A stretch of 11,652 bases of DNA from CAZESH01 sp964514665 (GTDB lineage Bacteria; Bacillota; Bacilli; Paenibacillales; KCTC-25726). Within the stretch, counting starts at the first letter, position 1, and each line of letters opens with the position of its first letter. Position numbers and translations under genes: made by a program. The stretch spans positions 1 through 11,652 of the forward strand of contig CAZESH010000118.1 in NCBI GenBank assembly GCA_964514665.1, given 5' to 3'. Positions 1 through 7,721 of this stretch are shown in pieces. Below the pieces are notes generated by a model. It worked only from the letters and a program-made list of their open reading frames with translations. It had not been told where the DNA came from and did not search any database.

Positions 1-758
1 CCTATGGAGTCAATATTCCGACATGGGAGTTTATGCCGTTCTTGTACAGCAATGAGGGCGGATTGGTGACGAGGGATACGAAAAAAATCATTCTCGGCAG
101 CAAATCTTCGATCGAAGCGATTCAAAACATTGCCGACTTGATTTATAAATATCATGTCATGCCGCAGCCGTCGCAGCTGTCCACGATTCCCACGGTCGAT
201 ACGGCGTTATTGACGAAACGGGTGGCAATGGCAGTAGACGGGCAGTGGGATATGCAGGTGCTCGGCAAGGCCATTCAGGAAAAATCGCTCAATCTGGGTA
301 TCGGCGTTCTCCCCAAATTTAAAAAGGCGGTAACATCGGCAGTAGGCACCCCGATCGTCATCTATAAAACAGACCGTTCCGACAAATACATGAGTGAAAC
401 GAAGAAGCTGACCAGCTTCATCATGGATCCGGAAAACAGCCTCTCGCTGATCCAGAACGGCTTGTGGATGCCCAATGATAAAAAATGGTATACGGATCCG
501 GCGCTGCTGAAAAAGTGGATCGACAATCCGGTGCACCCGAAAGAATACAAAACCGCGGTCGTCGACTATGCGCTCAACAATGTCGTACAGTATCCGGAAT
601 ATTTCTGGGATGAATTAAGCACGGCATTTGAAGTGATCAATCCGGCTTTCGACCAAATCTGGACCGGCAAGAAAACTGCGAAGGATGTAATCCGCAATGA
701 AATCCTGCCGAAGCTGAAACAGGTATTAAAGGGAAAATACGAATACGTCGAGGATTGA
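1..758 (+). CDS. ABC transporter extracellular solute-binding protein, 5'-truncated by window edge
   Basis: This is the substrate-capturing lipoprotein of a carbohydrate ABC importer (SBP_bac_1/8 type). The reading frame is already open at base 3 and codes before the first internal ATG (position 33), so the true start, signal peptide and lipobox lie upstream. About 251 residues remain; such proteins are usually 420-550 aa, so roughly the C-terminal half to two thirds is present. Recognisable family features are the short 'AMAVDGQWDM' stretch (bases ~225-256), typical of the hinge and ligand-cleft region, and a helical C-terminus rich in Trp, Tyr and Lys. It stands directly ahead of two CUT1 permease genes and a GH127 glycosidase gene, so the ligand is probably a plant cell-wall oligosaccharide containing L-arabinofuranose. 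The ligand is inferred from context only. An RNA hairpin follows the stop codon. Confidence 0.88.
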   Translation, partial: YGVNIPTWEFMPFLYSNEGGLVTRDTKKIILGSKSSIEAIQNIADLIYKYHVMPQPSQLSTIPTVDTALLTKRVAMAVDGQWDMQVLGKAIQEKSLNLGIGVLPKFKKAVTSAVGTPIVIYKTDRSDKYMSETKKLTSFIMDPENSLSLIQNGLWMPNDKKWYTDPALLKKWIDNPVHPKEYKTAVVDYALNNVVQYPEYFWDELSTAFEVINPAFDQIWTGKKTAKDVIRNEILPKLKQVLKGKYEYVED

Positions 759-772
759 TAAAATTTGCATAC

Positions 773-821
773 ATCAGGGAGGCGGGACTGCCCCGGGCAG
801 TCCTTGCTTGCCATCCCTGAT
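773..821 (+). promoter_or_regulatory. Two-part intergenic RNA hairpin between binding-protein and permease genes
   Basis: An outer perfect 8-bp stem pairs 773-780 (ATCAGGGA) with 814-821 (TCCCTGAT). It encloses an inner perfect 8-bp stem pairing 785-792 (GGACTGCC) with 796-803 (GGCAGTCC). The internal loops are 781-784 and 804-813. No T-run follows, so it does not look like a Rho-independent terminator. It lies 5 nt upstream of the permease ribosome site. By analogy with hairpins behind other solute-binding-protein genes, it may protect the upstream message and lower permease expression relative to the binding protein. That role is inferred. Confidence 0.7.
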
Positions 822-826
822 CCTCC

Positions 827-833
827 GAGGAGG
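827..833 (+). promoter_or_regulatory. Ribosome binding site of first permease gene
   Basis: GAGGAGG lies 8 nt upstream of ATG 842 but only 5 nt upstream of the in-frame TTG at 839. The spacing favours ATG 842 as the start. Confidence 0.75.
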
Positions 834-841
834 TAACATTG

Positions 842-1780
842 ATGAATCAGGTGCAATCCCCAACCGTACTGAAAAAGGATGCGCATACGCTAAGAAAAAG
901 CAGCTGGAACAAAGAAGCGGCAGCCGGATATTGGTTTGCGCTTCCGGGGTTGCTGGGGCTTTTGCTGTGGTATATAGGACCGATGGTCGCCAGCTTCGTG
1001 ATCAGCTTCAGCGACTGGAAGGTGATCACAGGCGTGCATTGGGTCGGAATCAAAAACTACGCCGATATTTTCTTCCATGATATCTTTTTCTGGAAGTCAT
1101 TGGCGGTTACCTTTTATTTTACTGTCGGCAGCGTGGTGATGACGATGATTGCTTCGCTGATCGTCGCCCTGTTCATGAACAAGAATATTTTCGGGCAGGG
1201 CTTGTTCCGGGCGGTGTTCTATCTCCCGACGATCGTGCCGATTGCGGCTGCAAGCATCTTGTGGATGTGGCTGTTCAATCCCGATTTCGGATTGTTCAAT
1301 GAGCTGCTGAGTTCGCTGGGGCTGCCGAAAAGCAACTGGATTTATGGCGAAGGGTCCGCCGTGCCCTCCTTGATCTTGATGAGCATATGGGGCTGCGGAG
1401 GTCCTGCCCTGATCCTTTTGGCAGGGCTGCAGGATATTCCAGCGCATCTGCTGGAGGCGGTGGAAATCGATGGTGGGCGGTGGTGGCACAAGTTTCGCTA
1501 CGTGATGATTCCCACGATCTCGCCGGTAATCTTTTTCAATTTGGTCATGGGTTTGATTCAATCGTTTCAGGCTTTTGCCCAGCCTTATATCATGACCAAA
1601 GGCGGACCGAACAACGCCACCCTGTTTTATTTGTTTTTGATTTACCGGGAAGCCTTTCAGCACAATAATATGGGCTATGCATGCGCCCTGGCGTGGATTT
1701 TGTTCGTCATCATCGCGATCTTCACGCTGCTGATTTTCCGCACTTCCAACAAATGGGTGTATTACGGAGGAGGGAGTTAA
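842..1780 (+). CDS. Carbohydrate ABC transporter permease, MalF/UgpA-like (CUT1)
   Basis: This is one of the two membrane subunits forming the translocation channel of a CUT1 sugar importer. The 312-aa product has a hydrophilic, Lys-rich N-terminus of about 27 residues and then about six hydrophobic segments, starting near residues 31-56, 90-113 and 121-145 and ending at 281-300. The ATPase-docking EAA loop is clear at residues 205-229: E205-A206, G211, and the IP near 223-224. Length and layout match the MalF/LacF/UgpA group. I chose ATG 842 over TTG 839 because of ribosome-site spacing. The next permease begins one base after this stop, and its ribosome site lies inside the end of this gene, so the pair is probably translationally coupled. 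Substrate cannot be read from the permease itself. Confidence 0.95.
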   Translation: MNQVQSPTVLKKDAHTLRKSSWNKEAAAGYWFALPGLLGLLLWYIGPMVASFVISFSDWKVITGVHWVGIKNYADIFFHDIFFWKSLAVTFYFTVGSVVMTMIASLIVALFMNKNIFGQGLFRAVFYLPTIVPIAAASILWMWLFNPDFGLFNELLSSLGLPKSNWIYGEGSAVPSLILMSIWGCGGPALILLAGLQDIPAHLLEAVEIDGGRWWHKFRYVMIPTISPVIFFNLVMGLIQSFQAFAQPYIMTKGGPNNATLFYLFLIYREAFQHNNMGYACALAWILFVIIAIFTLLIFRTSNKWVYYGGGS

Positions 1781-1781
1781 A

Positions 1782-2621
1782 ATGCCGCTAAAGCAAAAAT
1801 GGAGCACGGCCGGCATGGCGGTAAATGCACTGCTGGTGATCGGCGCGGCTATGTGCCTGATTCCGTTTTATTGGCTGCTGCGCAGCTCTTTGATGACGGA
1901 CAGCGATATTTTCAAGTTTCCTCCGGATTATATTCCCAAGCATTTTTTATGGCGGAATTACATTGAATTGTTTTCCGCGATCAATTTTCAGCTGTACTTT
2001 TTCAATACCATGATGATTTTGCTGCCGTTTGTCATCGGAGCGGTGATAACCAGCAGCTTTTGCGGATACGCCTTTGCCCGCTTGAATTTTCCTTATAAGA
2101 GGATTTGGTTTGCATTGATTATCGCCACATTAATGCTGCCTCCCGCCGTAACCTTGATTCCCACCTTCATCATGTGGTCCAAGCTGCACGGCATCAACAC
2201 GTTTTGGCCGCTGATTATTCCGGCTTGGTTTGGGGGAGGACCGTTTAATATTTTTCTGATGCGGCAGTTTTTCATGACGATTCCGAGGGAATTGGACGAA
2301 GCGGCGATCGTTGAAGGGGCCAATTATTTTCAGGTGTTTTATAAAATCCTGCTTCCGCTTATTCGTCCCGCCATGCTGGTAGTCGGTTTTTTTGCCTTCG
2401 TGTATGAATGGAACGATTTCTTCGGTCCGTTGATCTTTTTGAACGATTCTACCAAGTTCACGCTTGCCTTGGGCCTGCTGCAGCTGCAGGGCTCCTATTC
2501 TGCACAGTGGAATCTGATCATGGCCGCCTCGGCCGTGATGGTGCTGCCACCGATCATCCTGTTCCTGTTTGGCCAGCAGTATTTTGTTCGCGGCATCACA
2601 CTCACCGGCATAAAGGGTTAA
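1782..2621 (+). CDS. Carbohydrate ABC transporter permease, MalG-like (CUT1)
   Basis: This is the second membrane subunit of the same importer, 279 aa, the usual size for MalG/LacG/AraQ-type proteins. Hydrophobic segments start near residues 12-33, 73-99, 107-131, 142-163, 198-220 and 245-266. The EAA loop for ATPase contact is well preserved: E173-A174-A175, G179, and the 'ILLPLIRP' end at 189-196. The start ATG follows a strong GGAGGAGGGAG ribosome site (1766-1776) located in the 3' end of the preceding gene. The gap between the two genes is one base. No ATP-binding subunit gene follows; the next gene is a glycosidase. In Firmicutes, CUT1 importers often share one ATPase (MsmX type) encoded elsewhere, which fits here but is not shown by the window. 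Confidence 0.95.
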   Translation: MPLKQKWSTAGMAVNALLVIGAAMCLIPFYWLLRSSLMTDSDIFKFPPDYIPKHFLWRNYIELFSAINFQLYFFNTMMILLPFVIGAVITSSFCGYAFARLNFPYKRIWFALIIATLMLPPAVTLIPTFIMWSKLHGINTFWPLIIPAWFGGGPFNIFLMRQFFMTIPRELDEAAIVEGANYFQVFYKILLPLIRPAMLVVGFFAFVYEWNDFFGPLIFLNDSTKFTLALGLLQLQGSYSAQWNLIMAASAVMVLPPIILFLFGQQYFVRGITLTGIKG

Positions 2622-2643
2622 TTTTTGATTAGGAGATGAGGAA

Positions 2644-4584
2644 ATGAACGGTTTGAACCCGGTTTCGCTTAAACAAGTATCCATCGAGGATGCTTTTTGG
2701 TCGAAAAAACAAAGCTTGATCAGGGAAAGCGTCATTCCCTACCAATGGCAAATCCTCAACGATCAATTGGAAGGGGTTGAATTGAGTCATACGATAGAAA
2801 ATTTCCGGATTGCCGCAGGCATGTCCAAGGAACAGTATTACGGGATGGTTTTCCAGGACAGCGATCTGGCCAAGTGGTTGGAGGCGGTCGGTTACGCGCT
2901 AACTCTTAAGAGAGATCCTGAGCTGGAGCGGCAGGCCGATGAAACGATCGATTTGCTGGAGAAGGCGCAGCAGCCCGACGGCTATTTGAACTCCTACTAT
3001 ACGGTCGTCAAGCCTGAGGCGAGATGGAGCAATTTGCGGGACGACCACGAATTGTACTGCGCCGGACACATGATGGAGGCTGCGGTAGCGTATTACGAGG
3101 CCACGGGAAAGCGCAAGCTGCTCGATATCATGTCGCGCATGACGGATTGCATCCTGCAGCAATTTGGAACCGAACCGGGAAAAAAGAAAGGATATCCCGG
3201 CCATCCCGAAATTGAGCTGGCACTGGTCAAAATGTACCGGGCTACGGGGGAAAGCAAGTATTTGAAGCTTTCCAGCTATTTTGTCGACGAACGCGGCCGC
3301 TCGCCCCATTATTTCACTGAAGAAGCACAAATCAGAGGCGTAAACGAGCATTGGCAAAAAGGGTATGATTTGCGATATTCGCAATCCCATCTTCCGGTGC
3401 GGGAACAGGAGGAGGCTGCGGGCCATGCGGTAAGGGCCGTTTATCTGTATGCGGCAATGGCGGATTTGGCCGCGGAGCTCGGGGATGAAAGCTTGTTGAA
3501 CGCCTGCAGAAGATTATGGGACAATGTGACGCGCCACAAGCTGTATATTATCGGCGGCATCGGCTCCTCCGCCTATCATGAATCATTTACTATCAATGAT
3601 GATTTGCCGAACGACCGTGCCTATACGGAAACCTGCGCCGCGATCGGGCTGATTTTCTGGGCACAGCGGATGCAGAAAATCGATTTTCATGGGCGCTATG
3701 CGGATGTGATGGAGCGGGCGCTTTATAACAATGTGATCAGCGGGATGTCGCAGGACGGCTATAAATATTTTTATGTCAATCCCTTGGAGGTGTGGCCTGC
3801 AGCGGCTGCGCACCGCCACGATTTGAAGAGCGCCAAGCCGATGCGGCAATCATGGTACGCCTGTGCCTGCTGTCCTCCGAATCTGGCCCGGTTGATCGCG
3901 TCCTTGGGCGGGTACATTTATTCTGCGGGGGAGCGGGGATTGGCCGCGCATTTGTTTGTGGGCAGCCGCATGGAAGTGGAGATAGAGGGCAGTAAAGTCC
4001 GTTTGACGCAGGAAACCGACTATCCGTGGGACGGCAAAGTCAAGTTTACCCTTGAACCTGAACGGGAGCAGGTATTTTCCTTTCATGTGCGGATTCCTTC
4101 TTGGTGCAGCCATCCGGAGCTTGCCGTCAACGGCGAAATCATCGAGATCAAGGATCGTCCTGAGAATGGCTACCTAGAGCTGAATAGAAGCTGGAAACCG
4201 GGAGATGTGGTGGAATTATCGCTTCCTATGCCGGTTGAAATCGTGCGCGCCCATCCCGCGGTCAAGGAAAATGCGGGCAAGCTCGCGATTCAACGCGGAC
4301 CGGTTGTATACTGTGCGGAGGAAGTCGACAATGAAGCAGAATTGCAGGACTTGGAAATTTCCGCGAAGAGTACCTTTACCTCCTCCAGCAGTTCCTTGTT
4401 CGGCGGAGTGACGGTCGTGAAAGGGACTGCATGGCGAACAGCGCCGCAGTGCGTGCCCGGAGATTTATATCATACCGGCTCTTACAGCAAAATTCAGGTT
4501 CCTTTCACAGCCGTTCCTTATCATGCTTGGGGGAATAGGGGAGAAGGAGAAATGCGGGTGTGGATTCGCGAGAAAACGGAATAG
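2644..4584 (+). CDS. GH127 (DUF1680) beta-L-arabinofuranosidase, cytoplasmic
   Basis: The 646-aa product belongs to glycoside hydrolase family 127, whose characterised member HypBA1 (658 aa) releases L-arabinose from non-reducing beta-L-arabinofuranosyl ends. The active-site set can be read directly. E313 (in 'HESF') matches the family acid/base Glu. E329 and C331 (in 'YTETCAA') match the zinc ligands. C409-C410 (in 'ACACCPPN') match the cysteine nucleophile and the fourth zinc ligand. The 16-residue step from E313 to E329 is the same as in HypBA1 as I recall it. The N-terminal ~430 residues would form the (alpha/alpha)6 barrel, and the rest the beta-sandwich domains. There is no signal peptide, so the enzyme acts in the cytoplasm on imported oligosaccharides. 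The ribosome site AGGAGATGAGG precedes ATG 2644, 22 nt after the permease stop, so it belongs to the same operon. Exact linkage specificity is inferred from the family. Confidence 0.9.
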   Translation: MNGLNPVSLKQVSIEDAFWSKKQSLIRESVIPYQWQILNDQLEGVELSHTIENFRIAAGMSKEQYYGMVFQDSDLAKWLEAVGYALTLKRDPELERQADETIDLLEKAQQPDGYLNSYYTVVKPEARWSNLRDDHELYCAGHMMEAAVAYYEATGKRKLLDIMSRMTDCILQQFGTEPGKKKGYPGHPEIELALVKMYRATGESKYLKLSSYFVDERGRSPHYFTEEAQIRGVNEHWQKGYDLRYSQSHLPVREQEEAAGHAVRAVYLYAAMADLAAELGDESLLNACRRLWDNVTRHKLYIIGGIGSSAYHESFTINDDLPNDRAYTETCAAIGLIFWAQRMQKIDFHGRYADVMERALYNNVISGMSQDGYKYFYVNPLEVWPAAAAHRHDLKSAKPMRQSWYACACCPPNLARLIASLGGYIYSAGERGLAAHLFVGSRMEVEIEGSKVRLTQETDYPWDGKVKFTLEPEREQVFSFHVRIPSWCSHPELAVNGEIIEIKDRPENGYLELNRSWKPGDVVELSLPMPVEIVRAHPAVKENAGKLAIQRGPVVYCAEEVDNEAELQDLEISAKSTFTSSSSSLFGGVTVVKGTAWRTAPQCVPGDLYHTGSYSKIQVPFTAVPYHAWGNRGEGEMRVWIREKTE

Positions 4585-4615
4585 GACAGCGAGAATAGCA
4601 GCAAGAAAAGGCTCG

Positions 4616-4658
4616 AAAAAAAGGAATGCCCGCCTGCAATGCGGCGGCATTCCTTTTT
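4616..4658. terminator. Probable two-way Rho-independent terminator
   Basis: A long stem pairs AAAAAGGAATGCC plus GCC with GGC plus GGCATTCCTTTTT, with a single bulged C and a loop around TGCAATGC. The + strand 3' arm ends in five T's. On the - strand the seven A's at 4616-4622 give a T-run after the same stem. It sits between the + strand sugar operon (stop at 4584) and the - strand CapA gene (stop at 4815), where one terminator could serve both convergent units. The remaining 4659-4814 shows no further gene or clear terminator. Confidence 0.85.
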
Positions 4659-4814
4659 CTGCCGGATTAAACCCTATCGTCAAACTGCAGGCGTTCCGAT
4701 TGCAAGCGCAGCCAGCTTCACGAAAGTGGCCACCTTTGATGGTCTACGCCAGCTGTAACGCAGTCGGGGCACGGCAGTCCGCAGAGCGGTCCTTATGCCC
4801 GTTTGACAGCCGCG

Positions 4815-6083
4815 CTAGGAGGCCGGCTGCTGATCGGCCGGAACCGCGAGCTCCTGAAGATGCTTGTTCATTTCCTTGAGGAAGCCCCCGAGCCTTTGAT
4901 AGTCTTTTTCTTTCAAATAAGGATCATTACGCTGCTCCAGCATCGCGGCAATCGGCAGCACGCGAAAATTTAACCGTCCCCCGGCCGCATAGCGCTGCAC
5001 ATAGGTAGGCAGCGTCTCAACCCCGGCAATCTCGGTTTTGCCGTCCGGAAAATGCTTTTTAACCTTGACCTCGAAGATCACGCCGGTATCCGTCGGCTTG
5101 TACGGGGAATGATATCGATCTTGATCGGAAATGAAATTGCCGAGTGAATAGATGACCACGCCTTTGCGTTTTTCGCCTTCGGACCCGCTCTCCTCAATAA
5201 ATTCATAAGGCTGTACGACATGGGGGTGGCTGCCGAGAATGACATCCGCTCCCGCCGCAATCAAATGCCGTGCCAGCGTTTTTTGGAAGTCGTTCGGCCC
5301 GGTATGGTACTCATCGCCGAAATGAAGCGCAATCGTCACCAGATCGGCGCCGTCCTGTTTGGCCGCGGCAATATCCTTTTTGATCCTGTCCTCGACGATC
5401 AGATTGACCAGGTAGCCTTTTCCTTCCGGCACGGGAATGCCGTTGGTCCCGTATGTATAAGCGAGAAAGGCCATGGAAATTCCGTTTTTGTCAACCTTTA
5501 CGATTCGCTCGGATTCTTCCTTGCTGGCGGCCGTTCCTTTGGTGATCAGCCCCCTTGCGTGCAAGTTGGACAGGGAACGGATGACGCCGTGCTCCCTGCG
5601 GTCCATGGCGTGATTGTTGGCTGTCGTAATGATGTTGAAGCCGGCGTTTTTCAATGCGTCCGCCAACTCGGGAGGCGCGTTGAATTCGGGATAGCCTGTA
5701 TATCCGCGCGGATCGTGATCGGCCAGCACCGTCTCCAAATTTGCCGTTACCCAATCCCCTTTGGTCAACAAAGGCTTGACCTTAGTAAAGAAAGAATCGA
5801 AATGATAGCTTTTGCTCTGCGCCTCAAATCCCGTCGCGATTTCTCTCCGGTGCATCATCACGTCGCCAACGGCAATCAGCGTGGCTTCAGTGGTATATGG
5901 GGTTGGAGAAGGGGACGGTGCCGCAGGTGCGGCTGTTTGCACGGGTGTCGGCTGGAATGAGGACGCGATCTTCGGAGCGGCAGATTCCTGGCGCTGGCAG
6001 GCGGCCAGCAGCACGAAGACGAAAAGCAGCGTGATCCACTTTGTTGTCGTGATTTGCAGCGCGATTTTGCCGTCATGCTTCAT
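4815..6083 (-). CDS. CapA-family (PGA_cap, PF09587) lipoprotein
   Basis: The 422-aa product starts with a lipoprotein signal: positive N-terminus, hydrophobic stretch at residues 16-28, and lipobox L-A-A-C with C29. It should be anchored on the outer face of the membrane. A Pro/Ala/Ser/Thr-rich linker (about 35-65) leads to a metallophosphatase-like CapA domain. Its family motifs are GDVMMHR (73-79), NLE (115-117), NNH (156-158), HFGDEY (254-259) and GSHPH (284-288). ATG 6083 is chosen because AGAGGAA (6091-6097) lies 7 nt upstream and the signal peptide then has normal length; the frame stays open upstream to 6137 but would add residues inside the preceding gene. The start overlaps the RluA-type gene by 11 nt. 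CapA is named for poly-gamma-glutamate capsule synthesis, but no capB or capC is present, so a capsule role is doubtful. Its biochemical role is unknown. Confidence 0.88.
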   Translation of the reverse strand: MKHDGKIALQITTTKWITLLFVFVLLAACQRQESAAPKIASSFQPTPVQTAAPAAPSPSPTPYTTEATLIAVGDVMMHRREIATGFEAQSKSYHFDSFFTKVKPLLTKGDWVTANLETVLADHDPRGYTGYPEFNAPPELADALKNAGFNIITTANNHAMDRREHGVIRSLSNLHARGLITKGTAASKEESERIVKVDKNGISMAFLAYTYGTNGIPVPEGKGYLVNLIVEDRIKKDIAAAKQDGADLVTIALHFGDEYHTGPNDFQKTLARHLIAAGADVILGSHPHVVQPYEFIEESGSEGEKRKGVVIYSLGNFISDQDRYHSPYKPTDTGVIFEVKVKKHFPDGKTEIAGVETLPTYVQRYAAGGRLNFRVLPIAAMLEQRNDPYLKEKDYQRLGGFLKEMNKHLQELAVPADQQPAS

Positions 6084-6789
6084 TGCGGATTTCCTCTTTC
6101 CATTTTTCTGTGTGCCACTTCGACCACGGTTCTTCATGCGGAGGAAGCGAATAGAACAGCTCGGTTTCCTTGGAAACAGGATGGGGAAACGCGATCATGC
6201 ATGACCATAAAGCAATTTGCTGGCCGGGCCTGTTCAGCTGCACTCCGTATTTTTGATCGCCGTAAAGCGGACAGCCGACGGCGGAAAGCTGAACGCGGAT
6301 TTGATGGGGACGGCCTGTATGCAGTCGAATCCAAATGAGACTCAAACCCGCTTGCTGTTCCAGCACGCGGTAATCCAGAACGGCTTTCTTCGCTTGCGGC
6401 GTATCAGGCGCCGCAACGGCAACCGTATTGGTCTGCTCGTTCTTTAGCAGATAATGTGTGAGTGTCCCGGACTTTTCCGCAGGGACACCGTGTACGACGG
6501 CCAGATAAGCCTTGCGGAAACGGCCTGTGCGGATGTCGTCGGACAGCCGGGAAGCGGCCTTGGAGGTTTTGGCGAACACCATCGCTCCGCCGACCGGACG
6601 ATCCAGGCGATGCACTAATCCCAAATACACATTGCCCGGTTTTTGATACCGCTGTTTCAGATCCTGCTTTAAGAGCGTCAGCATATCCGGATCGCCGGTA
6701 TGGTCGGCCTGGGACAGGATGTTGACGGGCTTTACCACAACCAGCAGATGATTGTCTTCATGCAGGATTTCAATCTTCGGATGCGGCAT
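6073..6789 (-). CDS. RluA-family RNA pseudouridine synthase without S4 domain
   Basis: This protein is predicted to isomerise specific uridines to pseudouridine in rRNA or tRNA. The 238-aa product carries the RluA signature HRLDRPVGG at residues 60-68 with the catalytic Asp at D63. It also has the N-terminal 'VVVKP' strand (17-21) and the 'RPHQIRVQLS' motif in the C-terminal half. No S4 RNA-binding domain is present, and the length is short for the ~300-aa S4-bearing members, so it resembles the stand-alone RluA/RluC-core type. ATG 6789 is preferred over the in-frame TTG at 6807, since GGGAGGG (plus coordinates 6799-6805) lies 9 nt upstream of the ATG and would overlap the TTG. The stop of the methyltransferase gene is 5 nt upstream and the CapA gene overlaps its end, so it is the middle gene of an operon. 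The target uridine cannot be read from sequence. Confidence 0.93.
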   Translation of the reverse strand: MPHPKIEILHEDNHLLVVVKPVNILSQADHTGDPDMLTLLKQDLKQRYQKPGNVYLGLVHRLDRPVGGAMVFAKTSKAASRLSDDIRTGRFRKAYLAVVHGVPAEKSGTLTHYLLKNEQTNTVAVAAPDTPQAKKAVLDYRVLEQQAGLSLIWIRLHTGRPHQIRVQLSAVGCPLYGDQKYGVQLNRPGQQIALWSCMIAFPHPVSKETELFYSLPPHEEPWSKWHTEKWKEEIRNEA

Positions 6790-6794
6790 GGCCG

Positions 6795-7661
6795 TTATCC
6801 CTCCCAACGCGCCAATGAGCCGGCCGGAAGCACAAGCCCCGAATGGGTCACCGGCAATCCGATTTCACCGCAGGTGATCGTTCCCTTATACTTTTGCTGC
6901 AGTGTCATCGTCATGATATTTTTAAGCACGGTCGGAGAAAGCCCGGTCGTATAAGAGTTGATGAGAAAAAACATTGGACGATCGGAAAGAATCGCCAGGC
7001 AGGATTCGACGAAAGCGTAAAGACTCGATTCCAATTTCCACATTTCTCCGCCCGGTCCCCTGCCGTAGGAAGGCGGATCCATGATGATCGCGTCATAGGT
7101 TTTGCCGCGGCGCTGTTCGCGTGCCACAAATTTAAACACATCGTCTGTGATGTAACGCACGGTACGGTTTTGAAGCCCGGACAGTTCGATGTTTTCCTTG
7201 GCCCACTGCACCATCCCCTTGGCCGCGTCGACGTGGGTAACCTCGGCTCCGCCGTATGCTGCGGCGACCGTGGCTCCGCCGGTATAAGCAAACAGATTGA
7301 GCACTTTGAGCGGCCGGCTGGCGCCGGCAATCCTCTCCATAATCCATTTCCAATTGACGGCTTGCTCGGGAAACAGCCCGGTATGCTTGAAATTCGTAGG
7401 TTTTATGTAGAAGGAAAGCTTGCCGTCATAATTTATCGACCAGCGATCCGGCAGCTTGCGGGAAAATTCCCACTGTCCTCCTCCGGAAGAGCTTCGCAGA
7501 TATCGGGCGTCGCTCTTTTTCCAATATCCCGTTTCGTCTTGAATCGGCCAGATCACTTGAGGGTCGGGCCGGCGCAAAATGACATCCTTCCAACGCTCCA
7601 GCTTCTCGCCGTTTCCGGTGTCCATGCATTCATAGTCCATCCAATCATTGGCAATAAACAT
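6795..7661 (-). CDS. Class I SAM-dependent methyltransferase, RlmI/RlmK-like
   Basis: The 288-aa product has a Rossmann-type methyltransferase core. Motif I is at residues 121-129 ('LNLFAYTGG') with the ribose-binding acidic residue at D145, and the catalytic-side motif DPPSYGRG is at 195-202. The 'GLFPEQ' stretch (95-100) resembles the conserved turn before motif I in RlmI/RlmK rRNA methyltransferases (PF10672 group). There is no PUA or THUMP domain; the first ~90 residues form a distinct Trp-rich N-terminal region. A 23S rRNA target is likely by family and by its pseudouridine-synthase neighbour, but base and position are unknown. ATG 7661 follows the modest site GGAAAGGGAAA. It is the first gene of the minus-strand operon and divergent from the two-component system. 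Confidence 0.88.
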   Translation of the reverse strand: MFIANDWMDYECMDTGNGEKLERWKDVILRRPDPQVIWPIQDETGYWKKSDARYLRSSSGGGQWEFSRKLPDRWSINYDGKLSFYIKPTNFKHTGLFPEQAVNWKWIMERIAGASRPLKVLNLFAYTGGATVAAAYGGAEVTHVDAAKGMVQWAKENIELSGLQNRTVRYITDDVFKFVAREQRRGKTYDAIIMDPPSYGRGPGGEMWKLESSLYAFVESCLAILSDRPMFFLINSYTTGLSPTVLKNIMTMTLQQKYKGTITCGEIGLPVTHSGLVLPAGSLARWEG

Positions 7662-7692
7662 AACATTTCCCTTTCCATATGTTTCTTCATCT

Positions 7693-7721
7693 ATTTTACA
7701 TCAATCGACAGCAGAATATAA
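7693..7721 (-). promoter_or_regulatory. Candidate promoter for the methyltransferase-RluA-CapA operon
   Basis: On the minus strand, a -10-like TAAAAT (7693-7698) is preceded by a weak -35-like TTATAT (7716-7721) with 17-bp spacing. Transcription would begin about 25 nt upstream of the start codon at 7661. The -35 match is poor, so this is tentative. It overlaps the candidate + strand promoter of the response regulator. Confidence 0.3.

Noticed and set aside
1097..1816. 239-aa open frame on the - strand across the first permease gene
   Set aside because: His/Gln/Arg-rich composition, no domain, and antisense to a convincing membrane permease.
4722..4737. Imperfect palindrome around TGGCCA in the convergent gap
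   Set aside because: Short, no T-run, not near a start codon. No basis to call it an operator or a second terminator.
4523..4879. 118-aa open frame on the + strand crossing the end of the sugar operon
   Set aside because: It starts inside the GH127 gene, reads through the strong terminator hairpin and ends inside the CapA gene. No family resemblance.
5220..5960. 246-aa open frame on the + strand
   Set aside because: Antisense to the CapA gene, without motif or ribosome site.
6843..7721. 292-aa open frame on the + strand, longer than the methyltransferase gene opposite it
   Set aside because: It runs antisense to a gene with clear methyltransferase motifs, has no ribosome site or recognisable domain, and is explained by codon bias of the real gene.
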